From positions 22,626-86,625 of the forward strand of contig VXQT01000010.1 in NCBI GenBank assembly GCA_009838915.1: 64,000 nt of DNA, written 5' to 3'. Numbering within the stretch: position 1 is the stretch's first letter; every line of letters begins with the position of its first letter. This stretch comes from Chloroflexota bacterium. Its GTDB lineage: Bacteria; Chloroflexota; Dehalococcoidia; Bin125. Below, one piece after another: positions 50,854 through 60,112 of the stretch. The position numbers and the translations under genes are program-made. Below the pieces are notes generated by a model. The model was not told the DNA's origin and made no database searches. It saw only the letters and a list, made by a program, of their open reading frames with translations.

Positions 50854-51645
50854 TCAGAGACCGCCGAGGAACAAAGTCAGGGCGTCGGCGACTGCATCGG
50901 ACTGCTCAACGACCAGGGCGTGGCCGGCGTTGGGGATGAGCGTAGCTTCAGTGCCGGCGGCGTCGGCGAGGAGTTGGGCGTGGTCGGGGAGGACGAGGAC
51001 GTCTTCTTTGCCGTGCAGGACGAGCATGGGGATGCCGAGCGTCTTGAGGCGCTCGATTGGGTCGAAGATCAGAGCGGACTGCAGCGGGCCGAGGGTGGCG
51101 ATCATCGGCGCGCCCTTGCTGCGCTTTTCGACGGCCTCGTCGAGCATGTCCGGGTGCTCGTCGATGAAGTCGGTGGCGAAGAGGATGTCCATCATCGCGG
51201 CCGCGGCCTGGGGAACGGGGAGTTGCGCGCCGCGCATCATGTGCTGCATCGACTCGGGCGGCGTGGGTGGTCCGCTCGGTCCTGCGGAGGTGGCGCAGGT
51301 GACGATTCCGCGCACCAGCTCTGGAGCGGCAAAGGCGGCGCCCATGGCGACGGTGCCGCCGAGCGAGTTGCCGATCAGGACGGCAGGCCCGGCGTCGAGC
51401 GTCCGGATCAGGTTGACCGCGTCCTCGGCGAACTGGTCGACGGTGTAACCCTCTGTGGGCTGATCCGATTCGCCGATTCCGCGCTGGTCGTAGCGGACGA
51501 CGCGGTAGGAGTCGGCCAAGACCTCGGCGACCGGCGCCCACTGGTCCATGTCCATCATGCCGCCAGCGATCAGGACGACCAACGGGCCGTCGCCCTGGTC
51601 GGCGACGTCAAGAGACAGGTCGGGGGCGATCTGTAGTCGAGTCAT
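50854..51645 (-). CDS. Alpha/beta-fold hydrolase
   Basis: The protein has 263 residues from the ATG at 51645 (MTRLQIAPDLSLDVADQG); the longer frame to 52095 crosses the divergent nuclease gene and is rejected. Triad: Ser94 in IGNSLGG, Asp215 (HGKEDVLVLP), His242 (NAGHALV). The segment RYDQRGIGESDQPTEGYTVDQFAEDAVNLI is the standard post-strand-4 pattern of 3-oxoadipate-enol-lactonase-like and haloalkane/epoxide hydrolase-like enzymes. The substrate is not predictable. It is divergent from the nuclease gene with 33 bases between. Confidence 0.9.
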   Translation of the reverse strand: MTRLQIAPDLSLDVADQGDGPLVVLIAGGMMDMDQWAPVAEVLADSYRVVRYDQRGIGESDQPTEGYTVDQFAEDAVNLIRTLDAGPAVLIGNSLGGTVAMGAAFAAPELVRGIVTCATSAGPSGPPTPPESMQHMMRGAQLPVPQAAAAMMDILFATDFIDEHPDMLDEAVEKRSKGAPMIATLGPLQSALIFDPIERLKTLGIPMLVLHGKEDVLVLPDHAQLLADAAGTEATLIPNAGHALVVEQSDAVADALTLFLGGL

Positions 51646-51678
51646 GGCGGGGAGGGTAACGCAGGTATCCTCTGCGGC

Positions 51679-52263
51679 ATGGCAGAGGATCATGCCGTTC
51701 ATGTGGTTCGGGTGATTGACGGGGACTCCGTCAAGGTGCGGCTCCGCAACGGCGACGAGCGTTCGGTGCGGATGTACGGGATCGACGCGCCGGAGAAGGA
51801 TCAGCGGTCGGGTCGGGACTCGCATGACTATCTGCGTCGCGTCGTGCGCAGCCGCCGCGAGTGGCGGCTGCGGGTGGTGGATGTCGACCGCTATGAGCGG
51901 CTGGTTGGTGTGCTGTATCCGGAAGGCGGTTCGGTCAGGGATTCCGCGAACCACGCGATGGTCGAGTCGGGCCTGGCCTACTGGTACCGGGAGTACGGCG
52001 GCGAGGAGCTGGGCTTCGACGACTCGGAGCGCTACGCGAGGCGCGAGCGCGCGGGGGTCTGGGGACGGCAGGGTTCGGTCAAGCCGTGGGATCACCGTCG
52101 AGCGAAGCGGGCGCAGCAGAAGCAGCGTCGGGAGGCGGCGGAGTCGCCGTGGGTGATCCTGATCGGTGGGGTGTTCAAGCTGGTTGGGGCGATCTTCGTC
52201 GCGATGCTGAAGGCATCGGCGTCGAGTTCGGGCGGTCGCAGGAGGCGGCGTCGGGGGTGGTGA
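51679..52263 (+). CDS. Thermonuclease-family (SNase-like) protein with C-terminal membrane helix and Arg-rich tail
   Basis: The protein has 194 residues. The N-terminal ~130 are a staphylococcal-nuclease OB fold with the catalytic trio in order: Arg31 and Glu39 (RMYGIDAPEKDQ), Arg74 (VDRYERLVGVLY), plus metal Asp14. A membrane helix (WVILIGGVFKLVGAIFVAML, ~150-170) and a tail of SASSSGGRRRRRRGW follow. No N-terminal signal peptide is seen, so orientation would be set by the basic tail: N-terminal domain in the cytoplasm, or a tail-anchored arrangement. A calcium-dependent DNA/RNA hydrolase. Confidence 0.88.
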   Translation: MAEDHAVHVVRVIDGDSVKVRLRNGDERSVRMYGIDAPEKDQRSGRDSHDYLRRVVRSRREWRLRVVDVDRYERLVGVLYPEGGSVRDSANHAMVESGLAYWYREYGGEELGFDDSERYARRERAGVWGRQGSVKPWDHRRAKRAQQKQRREAAESPWVILIGGVFKLVGAIFVAMLKASASSSGGRRRRRRGW

Positions 52264-52302
52264 GCTCTTGCTTGGCGCAGAGTTTCGCAGCCGCGGGCGG
52301 CG

Positions 52303-52350
52303 TGCCCCCCTCTGCCTTCGGCATCTCCCCCCGCTCCGCGGGGGGAGAGG
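52303..52350. repeat. Palindromic repeat
   Basis: CCCCCCTCTGCC-TTC-GGCATCTCCCCCCGC-TCC-GCGGGGGGAGAGGG, consensus copy between the convergent nuclease and ilvD genes. Confidence 0.88.
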
Positions 52351-52359
52351 GATTAGCGG

Positions 52360-54042
52360 CTAGCTCGTGACTGCGCCGCGTTCGGCTCCGGAGACGAGGG
52401 TGGCGTACTTGGCGAAGACTCCGTTGGCGTAGTTGGGGGTCGGCGGGGACCAGTTGGCTCGGCGTCGGGCGAGTTCGGACTCGTCAACGTCGAGGTTGAG
52501 CTGGCGGTTGGCGATGTCGAGAGTGATCGGGTCGCCCTCTTCGACCAGGGCGATGGGGCCGCCGACGAACGCCTCGGGGGCGACGTGGCCAGCCATCAGC
52601 CCTCGGGTAGCGCCTGAGAAGCGGCCGTCGGTGAGCAGGGCAACGGACTCTCCGAGGCCTGCGCCGACGATGGCGGCGGTGACGCCGAGCATCTCGCGCA
52701 TTCCGGGTCCGCCTTTGGGTCCCTCGTAGCGAATGACGACGATGTCGCCGGCGTTGATCCGGTTGTGGGTGACGGCGTCCATCGCGTCTTCCTCGCGCTC
52801 GAAGACTCGGGCGGGGCCGGTCTGGAGCTGGCGCTCGTAGCCGGCGACCTTGACGACGCAGCCCTCCGGCGCGAGCGAGCCCTTGAGGATGACGAGCCCG
52901 CCGGTCTCCTTGAGCGCCTGGTCGACGGGCAGGATCACGTCCTGGCCGGGCGTCTCTTCAGCGCCATCGGCAGCTTCGGCGATGGTCTGTCCGGTGACCG
53001 TGACAGCGTCGCCGTGGAGCTTGTCGGCTTCGAGCAGTCGCCTGGCCAGCAGCGGCGTGCCGCCGGCGCGGTCCATGTCGAGCGCAACGTAGCGGCCGCC
53101 GGGGCGGAGGTCGCCGATCAGGGGTGTGCGCTCGGAGATCTCGTCGAAGTCGTCGATGCTGAGTTCGACGCCGGCCTCGCGGGCGAGTGCGAGCAGGTGC
53201 AGCACGACGTTGGTCGAACCGCCGGTCGACGCGGCGCAGGCGATGCCGTTCTCGAAGGCTTCGCGGGTGAGGATGTCGCGCGGCTTGAGGCCGCGGCGGA
53301 GCACGTCCATGACAAGCTGTCCGGCGGCCTCGCCGACGTTATGTTTGCGCGGGTCGGTGGCGCCGACCGTGGCCGAGCCCATCGGCGAGAGACCGAGGAA
53401 CTCGAGCGTGGTGGCCATGGTGTTGGCCGTGTACTGCGCGCCGCAGGCGCCGGCGCCGGGGCATGCGTTGAGCGCGACCTGGTGCAGTTCATCGTCGTCG
53501 ATCGTGCCGGCCGAGTGCTGGCCGACGGCTTCGAAGACGTCCTGGATGGTGAGGTCGCGACCGTCGTGGTGGCGTCCGGGGGCGATCGAGCCGGAGTAGA
53601 GGGCGACCGAGGGGATGTTGATCCGGGCCATGGCCATGGCGGCGGCGGGGATCGTCTTGTCGCAGCCGCAGATCACGACGGCGGCGTCGAATGCGTAGCC
53701 GACAGCGCAGAGCTCAATCGAGTCGGTGATGATCTCACGGGAAACAAGCGAGGCCTTCATGCCCTCGGTGCCCATCGTGATGCCGTCGGAGATCGAGACG
53801 GTGTTGACCTCCATCGGCGTGCCGCCGGCCTCGCGGATGCCGCGCATCACGTCCTGTGCGAGCTCGCGGTGCGAGAAGTTGCAGGGCATGGTGCCGATCC
53901 AGTTGTGGGCGACCATGACCAGCGGTTTGGAGAGGGCCTCGTCGTCAAAGCCGACGGAGTAGAGCTGCGAGCGTGCGGCGGCGCGGCTGGGGCCGTCGAC
54001 GAGGACGCTGGATCGTTCGCGGAGGTGGTCTTGAGAGGTCAT
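52360..54042 (-). CDS. ilvD: Dihydroxy-acid dehydratase
   Basis: The 560-residue IlvD converts 2,3-dihydroxy-isovalerate and -3-methylvalerate to the 2-oxo acids in valine/isoleucine synthesis. Iron-sulfur cysteines: Cys54 (MPCNFSHR), Cys127 (CGCDKT, next to Lys129) and Cys200 ([11 protein letters not shown]), the [2Fe-2S] pattern. Also [44 protein letters not shown] and [17 protein letters not shown]. Length is normal. A sugar-acid dehydratase of the same family is possible, but the cysteine layout and [11 protein letters not shown] favour IlvD. No other ilv gene is close. The start is the ATG at 54042. Confidence 0.95.
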   Translation of the reverse strand: MTSQDHLRERSSVLVDGPSRAAARSQLYSVGFDDEALSKPLVMVAHNWIGTMPCNFSHRELAQDVMRGIREAGGTPMEVNTVSISDGITMGTEGMKASLVSREIITDSIELCAVGYAFDAAVVICGCDKTIPAAAMAMARINIPSVALYSGSIAPGRHHDGRDLTIQDVFEAVGQHSAGTIDDDELHQVALNACPGAGACGAQYTANTMATTLEFLGLSPMGSATVGATDPRKHNVGEAAGQLVMDVLRRGLKPRDILTREAFENGIACAASTGGSTNVVLHLLALAREAGVELSIDDFDEISERTPLIGDLRPGGRYVALDMDRAGGTPLLARRLLEADKLHGDAVTVTGQTIAEAADGAEETPGQDVILPVDQALKETGGLVILKGSLAPEGCVVKVAGYERQLQTGPARVFEREEDAMDAVTHNRINAGDIVVIRYEGPKGGPGMREMLGVTAAIVGAGLGESVALLTDGRFSGATRGLMAGHVAPEAFVGGPIALVEEGDPITLDIANRQLNLDVDESELARRRANWSPPTPNYANGVFAKYATLVSGAERGAVTS

Positions 54043-54163
54043 TGGGGTTGCCTGCTTCGGCTGGGTCGGTTGGCTTGCTCGCGGATAGCGTACCCTCAGG
54101 GCTGGTCAGCAACGTTCGCCAAGCCGTACCATGCGGTGGATTGAGCGAATTGGGCGGTAGCTG

Positions 54164-55606
54164 ATGAGTCAACGGGTTGAGGCGGGCGCCGCAGAGCCTG
54201 GGTTGCTGTTACGCGTCTTCCCGGCGATGGCATACCTCGAGTACCGGCGCATGTTCTATGCGGCCGGGCTCTCGGCGATCTCGTTGTGGGCGATGATCAC
54301 CGCTCGGGGCTGGCTGGCTTACGACCTGACGGGCAACCCGTCGGGGACGGGGATCGTGACCTTTGCGGCGATCGGTCCGTGGGTGCTGGCGCCGATCGGC
54401 GGGGCGCTGGCGGACCGCTTCGACCGCGCGCGGATCGTGATCATCTCACGCATCGGCGCGGCGCTCTGCGCGCTGGTGCTCGCGTACCTCGCCTTCTCCG
54501 GCGAGCTCGCGATGTGGAACCTCGTGCTGGTCACGCTGTTTTCGGGCATTATCCGCTCGGCTGAGATGCCTGCCCAGCAGGCACTGCTGCCCAACACGAT
54601 CAAGATGCACGCGCTGTTGAGCGCCGTGACGATGGCCTCGATGATGCAGTTCGGCTCCAAGGTCATCGGCCCGGTGGCGGGTCCGATCATCAAGGACTAC
54701 GGCGCGGAGTGGGTGTTCGTGGCGACGGCGATGCTGCTGGCGCTGTCGATCCTGCAGATGTCGCGGATGACGACACGCTCGACCGGCGGGATCGCGGGCA
54801 GTACGCACGGAATCCTGCGCGACACGGCGCAGAACGTGCGGGTAGGGCTGCGCTATCTCGGCCAGGCGCCGTCGGTGCGGCTGATGATCATCATGGTCTC
54901 GCTGCACTGCATGTTCACGATGGCGTTCGACTTCTCGCTACTGCCTGCGTATGCGGACTTGATCCTGGGCGGCGGTCAAGCGGAATACGGCTATCTGCTG
55001 ATGGCGATCGGAGGCGGGGCGTTCGCATCGACGATTGTGCTCTCGATGATGCCGGCGGGGCGGGTCCGAGGCCGCGTGTTCCTCGTGGTAGGGGTGTTCT
55101 CTGGCCTGTCGTTGGTCTGGGTCGGTTTTGCGGACTCGATGGTCATCGCGCTAGTCGGCGGCGCATTGGCGGGGGCGAGCCAGGCGATGTTCATGGCGTT
55201 AACTTCAGCCATGATCCAGGCCGTGCTGCCCGACGCCGTCCGCGGTCGGGTGATGAGCCTCTACATGATGTTCGCGGGCGGGATCATGGCGGTGATGATC
55301 CTGGTGAACGGGCTGGCGGCGGACTACATCAGTATTCGGATTCTGCTGATCGGACCGGGAATCATCTTTGCCCTGATCATGATCGCGGTGCTGGTGCTAC
55401 CGCGGATCCGCTCGGTAATCCGCAACGGCGGGATCGTCGAGGAGGGTCGGCGGATGGCGCAGGAGGCGGTCCGTCAGACGGCGGCGTCGGTGGCAGCGGC
55501 GATTCGACCGCTGGACCTTGCGGCGCGTCCCGCGCCGCAGCGCAGCGTCGTCGAGGAGCGTCTGGGCGCGGGTGGCGGCGTTGGTGGCGCGGGCGGCGGC
55601 GGGTAG
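54164..55606 (+). CDS. MFS exporter (EntS/DHA3-like)
   Basis: The 480-residue transporter of the major facilitator superfamily, DHA3/EntS branch, has about 12 membrane helices between 20 and 440, loop 2-3 GGALADRFDRARIVIISR, RSAEMPAQQALLPNTI and the second-half loop AVLPDAVRGRVMSLYMM. A ~50-residue cytoplasmic C-terminal tail ends in a glycine/valine run (AGGGVGGAGGGG). EntS-type proteins export siderophores or drugs by proton antiport. No siderophore gene cluster is near. The start ATG at 54164 overlaps nothing and lies 121 bases from the divergent ilvD. Confidence 0.9.
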   Translation: MSQRVEAGAAEPGLLLRVFPAMAYLEYRRMFYAAGLSAISLWAMITARGWLAYDLTGNPSGTGIVTFAAIGPWVLAPIGGALADRFDRARIVIISRIGAALCALVLAYLAFSGELAMWNLVLVTLFSGIIRSAEMPAQQALLPNTIKMHALLSAVTMASMMQFGSKVIGPVAGPIIKDYGAEWVFVATAMLLALSILQMSRMTTRSTGGIAGSTHGILRDTAQNVRVGLRYLGQAPSVRLMIIMVSLHCMFTMAFDFSLLPAYADLILGGGQAEYGYLLMAIGGGAFASTIVLSMMPAGRVRGRVFLVVGVFSGLSLVWVGFADSMVIALVGGALAGASQAMFMALTSAMIQAVLPDAVRGRVMSLYMMFAGGIMAVMILVNGLAADYISIRILLIGPGIIFALIMIAVLVLPRIRSVIRNGGIVEEGRRMAQEAVRQTAASVAAAIRPLDLAARPAPQRSVVEERLGAGGGVGGAGGGG

Positions 55607-55714
55607 CCGCAGTGGCGGCGGTCAGTGCCACTGCGGCGCGGTGGAGACCGCAGCATCCGATGTCCGAAAACAATTGATGCTACGGGGACGGAGAACAACG
55701 ACCTCGGATTAGGT

Positions 55715-56098
55715 CTAGTCGCAGATCCACACTGAAAAGCCTCCATGGATGGACGGTATGAATATCACTCTATAGTGGCATGGCGTGTGGCAGACCCGCT
55801 GACATTGTTCTTCAACCCAGGAAACGACATGCTTTTCCCATAGGTAGTCAAGCGGTGGCGGAAGCTGTACCCACTCGACGGTGTACTTGGTCACGTAGTA
55901 ACAAAAGAAATCGCACACTTCGTGATCGAAGACGATGTCGCAATCAACGGGCAAGGGAACATCGATCTCCAGACGCTCTTGAGGAAGTTGGTTGGCCACG
56001 TTCACTGGTTGCGCTTCGGCGTCAGCGTTCGCGGCAAAAACACACACTGCGATGAGTGGTATCACAAGCGCTGCTGCCCACCTGAACTGATACGGCAT
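55715..56098 (-). CDS. Small secreted cysteine-rich protein
   Basis: The protein has 127 residues from the ATG at 56098 (AGGAGAGG upstream). A Sec signal peptide is clear (basic start, AAALVIPLIAVCVFAAN, cleavage near ANADAEA). The mature part has seven cysteines in two groups (DCD, VCD, FFC; then QCQ, VCH, PCH, and a last ICD), many aromatic residues (YYVTKYTVEWVQLPPPLDYLW) and a conserved-looking EKHVVSWVEE. The odd count suggests intermolecular disulfides or a metal site. No family is recognised. Lower GC than its surroundings, like the small RHH gene beside it. Confidence 0.75.
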   Translation of the reverse strand: MPYQFRWAAALVIPLIAVCVFAANADAEAQPVNVANQLPQERLEIDVPLPVDCDIVFDHEVCDFFCYYVTKYTVEWVQLPPPLDYLWEKHVVSWVEEQCQRVCHTPCHYRVIFIPSIHGGFSVWICD

Positions 56099-56281
56099 GA
56101 CTTCGCCTCTCCTGTTCAATGTCTTGTCGAGCGGTCACCTTCTCGCCCTGACAAACGGAGGATGGAGCAGATCGGCGGTGCAAAGCGGAGACGAGCAATC
56201 CTATGCGGAATCGCTGTGGTGGCGCTTAGCTGACATGTGGAGAGAATTGGGATCACTTGATGTGACTGAAGGGAGCAAGCC

Positions 56282-56479
56282 ATGGCAGAACTCACCGAAA
56301 GTGTGCATGTCAGACTGAAGCCATCGGAAAAGGCAGCCGTCAGAAAGATGGCGGATGCCACTAATCGTTCTGACAGCAACTGGATACGGGGTCTAATCTT
56401 GGCGAAGTTTGCGGAGCAGAAACAGCGACTCGAGCGTGAGTTGTCCGAGTCCAACCGCGAAAAGCAGCACGACCGCTAG
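56282..56479 (+). CDS. Ribbon-helix-helix-type small protein
   Basis: The 65-residue protein has a beta-strand/helix/helix pattern: ESVHVRLKPSEKAAVRKMADATNRSDSNWIRGLILAKFAEQ, as in CopG/Arc or mobilisation-protein RHH folds (VxLxxxExxxLxxxA ... SxSxxIRxxL), followed by a charged helix. It is likely a small DNA-binding autoregulator, possibly an antitoxin, but no toxin is next to it. The start ATG at 56282 follows GGGAGC with 6-7 bases. Its 3' end overlaps the permease stop by four bases. Less GC-rich than the region, hinting at transfer. Confidence 0.72.
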   Translation: MAELTESVHVRLKPSEKAAVRKMADATNRSDSNWIRGLILAKFAEQKQRLERELSESNREKQHDR

Positions 56480-59400
56480 TCGGCGCCGATGCGGAGGATC
56501 TGGCCGATTGTCATGCGCATGTAGAGGGCGACGATGATGCCGATGGCGCCGAGGAAGACGAGACCGAGCACGCTGTAGGCGCCGCCGATGGTGGCCCAGT
56601 CGGTGACGGTGACGAAGGGCGGCAGGACGGTCTCGCCGGTCTCGACGAAGCCGACGAACTCGAGCATCATCGTGCCGAGCTGGAGGCCGACGGCCGTGCC
56701 CAGCGCCATGGACACGGCGATGATCAGGATCTTCTCGATACCCACAACCAACAGCACTTGAGGCAAGGAGAAGCCCACCGTTCTAAGGACGGCGAACTCG
56801 CCCTGTTGTTGTTGGGCGACGAGCACGGAGGCGACAAGGAAGCCGAGCGCGGCGAGCAGGACGATGGCGATGAAGGTGAGGAAGAGCAGGCCTTCCCAGC
56901 CGGCGGCGACGAGGGGATCCTCGTCCTGCAAGTTCCGGATCGCGTCGACGTCGAAGGCGTCGTGCCGCCAGGGCGGGGTGACCTCAAGCCAGGTGCGGAG
57001 CTGGCGCAGGCCGTCGTCTCCGGTCGGTTCGATCCAGACCTCGTTGGGCGAGAGCGCGCCGACCGTGGCCGGATTGCGGTTTACGCGGTAGAAGAGGTAG
57101 TCGCGATTGGCGACGATCAGTGAGCGAGCGCCCTCGGGATCCCAGGTGGGGAAGAGATCGAAGCTGCCCACGATCTCGACCGGGACATAGACGCTGGAGA
57201 GGTTGAGCCGAACGACGGCGCCTACGTCGAGCGAGGCTTCGCTGAGGAACTCGCGGCTGACGATGACCGGCACGGGGGCATCGGGACCGGCGAGACGGAC
57301 GCCTCGCGGCAGTCCGGTGCGAACCTGGCGATTCCAGACGTAGCGCATGCCGAAATCACCGTCGTAGGCCTGCTCGGCTGTCAGGCGCGCGTCGTCGGGC
57401 AAGGGGCCGTCGCGGGTCGTGTCGGTCAACACGGTCCATCGACCCTGGCGTTCGAAGCTCTCGATGATGACGCCGTTGTCGAAGCCGACTTCGATGATGT
57501 TCTCGGGAATCTCGGTCTGGGCGCTGTACTGGACGGCGTCGTAGCCCACGGTGCCGGAGAAGTTGGTCGAGCCGGCGGTGCGGATCGAGATTCCCTGCAG
57601 GAACCACGGTCCGAGATGCGGCGCGCCGGGTCCCTGGCGCAGATCGCCGTAGAGGAAGCGCCAGCCCTCTGGCTGCTCTGCGCCGATGCCGAAGCCTCGG
57701 CCGCGTGGCAGACCAACGAGCTGGATGTCGCGGTAGCGGCCATCGACATCAATCAGGCGCAAACTGGGATTGATGACACCGTTGGTCTGCGGCAACCAGA
57801 ACCACATGCCGACGAAGTTGGCTTCGGCCGGAATCGGGATTTCTTCGACGGCGAACTCCGGACCGGTCGCGCGGCTGACGAGCGAGCTGATGTCCTCGAC
57901 GGCGAAATCCTCGCGGTACCAGAGGACATCGGAGAATGAGTTGGGATCGACACCAAGCACCGTGGCGTCGGTGACATCGAGCGCGCCCCGGGAGAAGGAA
58001 GCGTTGGTGCGCAGGACGACGGATGATTCGGCAACGCCGGGCGCTTCGGCGAGGTCGGCTTCGATCATCTGCACGGATGCGCCGGCGCTGCGTAGATCGG
58101 CGAGGCGTAGCTGTGCGCCTGACTGATAGGCGGCGCGGTCGTCGAAAGATTTGTCCAGTGTGGCGCCGAACGTGCCACCAAACATGCCCAGTGACGTCGC
58201 CATAATCAGAAGCAGGGCGAGGCGTCCGGGCTGCACCGGGGCGCGAGTCAAATGCCAGAGGACCATCTGCATCGACGCCCCGCCGAGGACGCGGGCGATG
58301 CCGCCAAACACCCTGAGCAGAAGCGGGAAGAGGCGCAAGAAGAGCACCGCGACGGTGACGACAAAGACGGCCGGGGCGATCAGCAGTAGCGGGTCTTGCT
58401 GCAGCCCTCCGAACAGGTCCTCGGTGACGAGCGAGCCGGACTCCTGGAGCTGGAAAAAGAGCAGCGCCCCAACGCCGACGACGACCAGGTCGAGGTAGTA
58501 GCGCTGGAAGACGGGCTTGTCTTCCGGCCGCGAGGTGGAACGTGCATAGTGGACCACGGTGGCGCGGTTGGACCGCCAGGCCGGCCAGATCAGGGCGATG
58601 AAGCTGAGCGCGGCGCCGATCGCGGCCCAGATATAGACCTCGCCGTCGAGTGCGACGCTGAGACGCGCGCCGCCGGTAAGTCCCTCGAAGGCGGGCGAGA
58701 ATCCGAGCAAGGCGATCGCCTCGCGGGCCACGAGCGGGCCGAGGCCCATCGCCAGCGCGACGAGCAGGAGTCCCTCAAGCGTCGAGATTGACATGATGTG
58801 GCCGAGTCCCGCGCCTCGCGACTTGAGCAGGGCAACCTCGGCCGACTGACGCTCGACGACCATGGTGGAAACGAGGACGAGGTAGAACAGGACGATGCCG
58901 ACAATCTGCAGGGTAAGGACCAGCAGTGGGATTGAGGAGAAGAATTCCTTCGTCTCGTAGTCGTTGAGCACGTTGACGATTTCGGTTTCCACACGGGCGC
59001 GCTCGATCTCCTTGGTGATGGCTTCAAATGCGGCGCGGAAGCGGACGGCGGCGAGGCCCGCTTCGTCTGCATCGAAGGCGGCGCGGTCGATCTGGGCGTG
59101 TACCTCGAGTCGAGCCCGCAGCTCGGGCATATACCCAGCCATCGCCTCGATCACGGTCTCGCGCGGGGCGAAGAAGGCGAAGGCGTCGGTCTTTTCTACG
59201 GGGATCTGGAAGTGGTCCCGACGGATGCCCCAGTAGCGGTCGGTGTAGTCAATGGGACTGATCAGGCCGACGAGGCGGATCGTGATCGGGAGCGCGTCGT
59301 CGCGCCAGGAGGCGTGGATGTCGCGGGTCTCGCCGAGCGTGAAGCCGCCGGCTGCCGCGACCTCAGCACCCATCGCAACATCGATGATTGGCGGCTCCTC

Positions 59401-59877
59401 CAGAGTGGCGGCGGGAGCGGGATCGGGCCATTGACCATCAATCAGTTCCAACCGGCTCCGGACGCCCTCGAACCAGAGCACTCGGGCGCGGTCTCGTGGG
59501 TCTTCGTCGGGTGGAATCGCGCCGACCTCGGTCATAAAGAACGTGGCCGAGGTGAGGGACTTCTTGACATCGGAGATGTACTCGCTGGGAATGTTGAGAC
59601 GGCGATCGATGACGTCGAATGAGTGCTCCGCCAGTCCGCCTGACAGGCCATGGGCGGCGTTGAGAATGCGGACGTCGAGCTCTGCGTCGGAGACGCGGCG
59701 GAGATCGGTCTGCAGGCCAAGGTCCTGGAGCGCATTGCGGTAGATCGAGGTCGAGGACATCAGGGCGACGGCGAGGATCACGCCGATGGCGACCGCGGCC
59801 ATCAGACGGCGATTGCCGCTGAGTCGTCTCACGGCGATGCGGAACGCGGTGGGAAGAGAACTGAAGATGCCGCCCAT
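56476..59877 (-). CDS. Large double-FtsX-domain ABC permease
   Basis: The protein has 1133 residues from the ATG at 59877 (MGGIFSSLPTAFRIAVRR); longer frames upstream run through a palindromic repeat. About ten membrane helices: one N-terminal (LMAAVAIGVILAVALM), a ~300-residue extracytoplasmic domain, an FtsX block of three helices near 320-450, more helices to ~600, a second ~400-residue extracytoplasmic domain and a C-terminal FtsX block (EGLLFLTFIAIVLLAALGF ... IILIVAVSMALGTAVG). FtsX permeases lack transport activity in many cases and instead transmit force to the outside. The paralogue on the other side of the divergent intergenic region suggests a heterodimer. ATPase partners could be the 16.6-18.7 kb pair. 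Confidence 0.9.
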   Translation of the reverse strand: MGGIFSSLPTAFRIAVRRLSGNRRLMAAVAIGVILAVALMSSTSIYRNALQDLGLQTDLRRVSDAELDVRILNAAHGLSGGLAEHSFDVIDRRLNIPSEYISDVKKSLTSATFFMTEVGAIPPDEDPRDRARVLWFEGVRSRLELIDGQWPDPAPAATLEEPPIIDVAMGAEVAAAGGFTLGETRDIHASWRDDALPITIRLVGLISPIDYTDRYWGIRRDHFQIPVEKTDAFAFFAPRETVIEAMAGYMPELRARLEVHAQIDRAAFDADEAGLAAVRFRAAFEAITKEIERARVETEIVNVLNDYETKEFFSSIPLLVLTLQIVGIVLFYLVLVSTMVVERQSAEVALLKSRGAGLGHIMSISTLEGLLLVALAMGLGPLVAREAIALLGFSPAFEGLTGGARLSVALDGEVYIWAAIGAALSFIALIWPAWRSNRATVVHYARSTSRPEDKPVFQRYYLDLVVVGVGALLFFQLQESGSLVTEDLFGGLQQDPLLLIAPAVFVVTVAVLFLRLFPLLLRVFGGIARVLGGASMQMVLWHLTRAPVQPGRLALLLIMATSLGMFGGTFGATLDKSFDDRAAYQSGAQLRLADLRSAGASVQMIEADLAEAPGVAESSVVLRTNASFSRGALDVTDATVLGVDPNSFSDVLWYREDFAVEDISSLVSRATGPEFAVEEIPIPAEANFVGMWFWLPQTNGVINPSLRLIDVDGRYRDIQLVGLPRGRGFGIGAEQPEGWRFLYGDLRQGPGAPHLGPWFLQGISIRTAGSTNFSGTVGYDAVQYSAQTEIPENIIEVGFDNGVIIESFERQGRWTVLTDTTRDGPLPDDARLTAEQAYDGDFGMRYVWNRQVRTGLPRGVRLAGPDAPVPVIVSREFLSEASLDVGAVVRLNLSSVYVPVEIVGSFDLFPTWDPEGARSLIVANRDYLFYRVNRNPATVGALSPNEVWIEPTGDDGLRQLRTWLEVTPPWRHDAFDVDAIRNLQDEDPLVAAGWEGLLFLTFIAIVLLAALGFLVASVLVAQQQQGEFAVLRTVGFSLPQVLLVVGIEKILIIAVSMALGTAVGLQLGTMMLEFVGFVETGETVLPPFVTVTDWATIGGAYSVLGLVFLGAIGIIVALYMRMTIGQILRIGAD

Positions 59878-59915
59878 GCTGCCTCGCGCCGACCGTTCTT
59901 TGGATCGAAGCGTTC

Positions 59916-59960
59916 GCCCCACTCTGCCTTCGGTGTTTCCCCCGCGGAGCGGAGGGAGAG
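59916..59960. repeat. Degenerate palindromic repeat
   Basis: CTCTGCC-TTC-GG-TGTTTCCCCCGC-GGA-GCGGAGGGAGAG, with several base changes from the consensus. It sits about 40 bases upstream of the permease start in the divergent promoter region (59878-60112); no other gene is seen there. Confidence 0.7.
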
Positions 59961-60112
59961 TCAAACAGCCTGCTGGGGGTATGTTCGACCGCGATGCCTT
60001 CGTAGACTACTAGGCGTTGTCGAAATCACGGCGGAATCGCGCCGGGCTGTATGAGCTGCATGGGCTCATCTCACGGCGTGAACGCGAGCGATGAAAGCGG
60101 CTGGGGGTCTGG

